Shown: piece by piece, positions 5,673 through 7,174 of the stretch
Layout: the number at the start of each line of letters is the position of its first letter
Position numbering within the stretch: the stretch's first letter is position 1
From: Rhodoluna sp.
GTDB taxonomy: Bacteria; Actinomycetota; Actinomycetes; Actinomycetales; Microbacteriaceae
DNA: 7,174 nucleotides
Direction of reading: 5' to 3'
Assembly: GCA_017984715.1 (NCBI GenBank)
Contig: JAGNYY010000032.1
Coordinates: forward strand, 1 to 7,174
Program-made: the position numbers and the translations under genes
The notes under the pieces: model-generated
What the model saw: the letters and a program-made list of their open reading frames with translations, nothing else
Told to the model about the DNA's origin: nothing
Database searches by the model: none

Positions 5673-5678
5673 TAAACT
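5673..5678 (+). promoter_or_regulatory. Possible −10 element of ettA
   Basis: TAAACT fits TANNNT and lies 10 nt after the ssb hairpin. A start about 7 nt downstream would leave a 5' leader of roughly 25-30 nt before the ettA ATG. No clear −35 is visible because the expected place overlaps the hairpin, and TAAATC at 5684 is a weaker alternative. Neither gives leaderless spacing. Confidence 0.35.
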
Positions 5679-5711
5679 TGAGGTAAATCTACCGAAAGTG
5701 AATGATTTTTC

Positions 5712-7174
<1,463 letters not shown>

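Overview
The window looks like ordinary chromosome from an actinobacterium, most likely a moderate-GC Microbacteriaceae-type organism. This is inference from four things: the ettA–ssb gene pair, which is also adjacent in mycobacteria; MsrA with the GCFWC active site; leaderless-type promoter spacing; and protein flavour. No rRNA marker is present to fix the taxon. There is no mobile element, CRISPR array, tRNA or rRNA.

Layout. Positions 1–4475 hold six tightly packed genes on the minus strand. Read 5'→3' from 4475 they are: a YghZ/Gpr-type aldo/keto reductase; a 10-helix EamA-family transporter; thioredoxin; a 77-residue two-helix membrane protein; a group II PLP-dependent decarboxylase; and a nitrilase-superfamily amidohydrolase that runs off the left edge just before its catalytic cysteine. 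Junctions are 0 nt, 19-nt overlap, 1-nt overlap (TAATG), 9-nt gap and 4-nt overlap (ATGA), so one operon with translational coupling is very likely. Positions 4498–5612 hold msrA and a small SSB paralogue on the plus strand. After a hairpin, ettA (ABC-F translation factor) begins at 5712 and is cut by the right edge after 487 codons.

The two blocks diverge from a 22-bp gap containing a 10-bp palindrome, AGCCTAGGCT. It supplies the same actinobacterial −10 hexamer (TAGGCT) on each strand, exactly 6 nt before each ATG. This looks like a compact symmetric bidirectional promoter with two leaderless transcripts.

How the genes may work together (inference): MsrA repairs oxidised methionine and needs thioredoxin for recycling. 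Thioredoxin lies in the divergent operon, so the shared promoter could co-express the enzyme and its electron donor, together with an AKR that may detoxify reactive carbonyls. The decarboxylase/amidohydrolase pair at the operon's end looks like an amine or carbamoyl-amine step (polyamine-like) whose substrate cannot be read from the sequence. The SSB/EttA pair is a conserved housekeeping neighbourhood. I see no clearly novel biological system. The most interesting items are the symmetric promoter, the Cys-containing mini membrane protein beside thioredoxin, and the SSB paralogue lacking the usual C-terminal tip.
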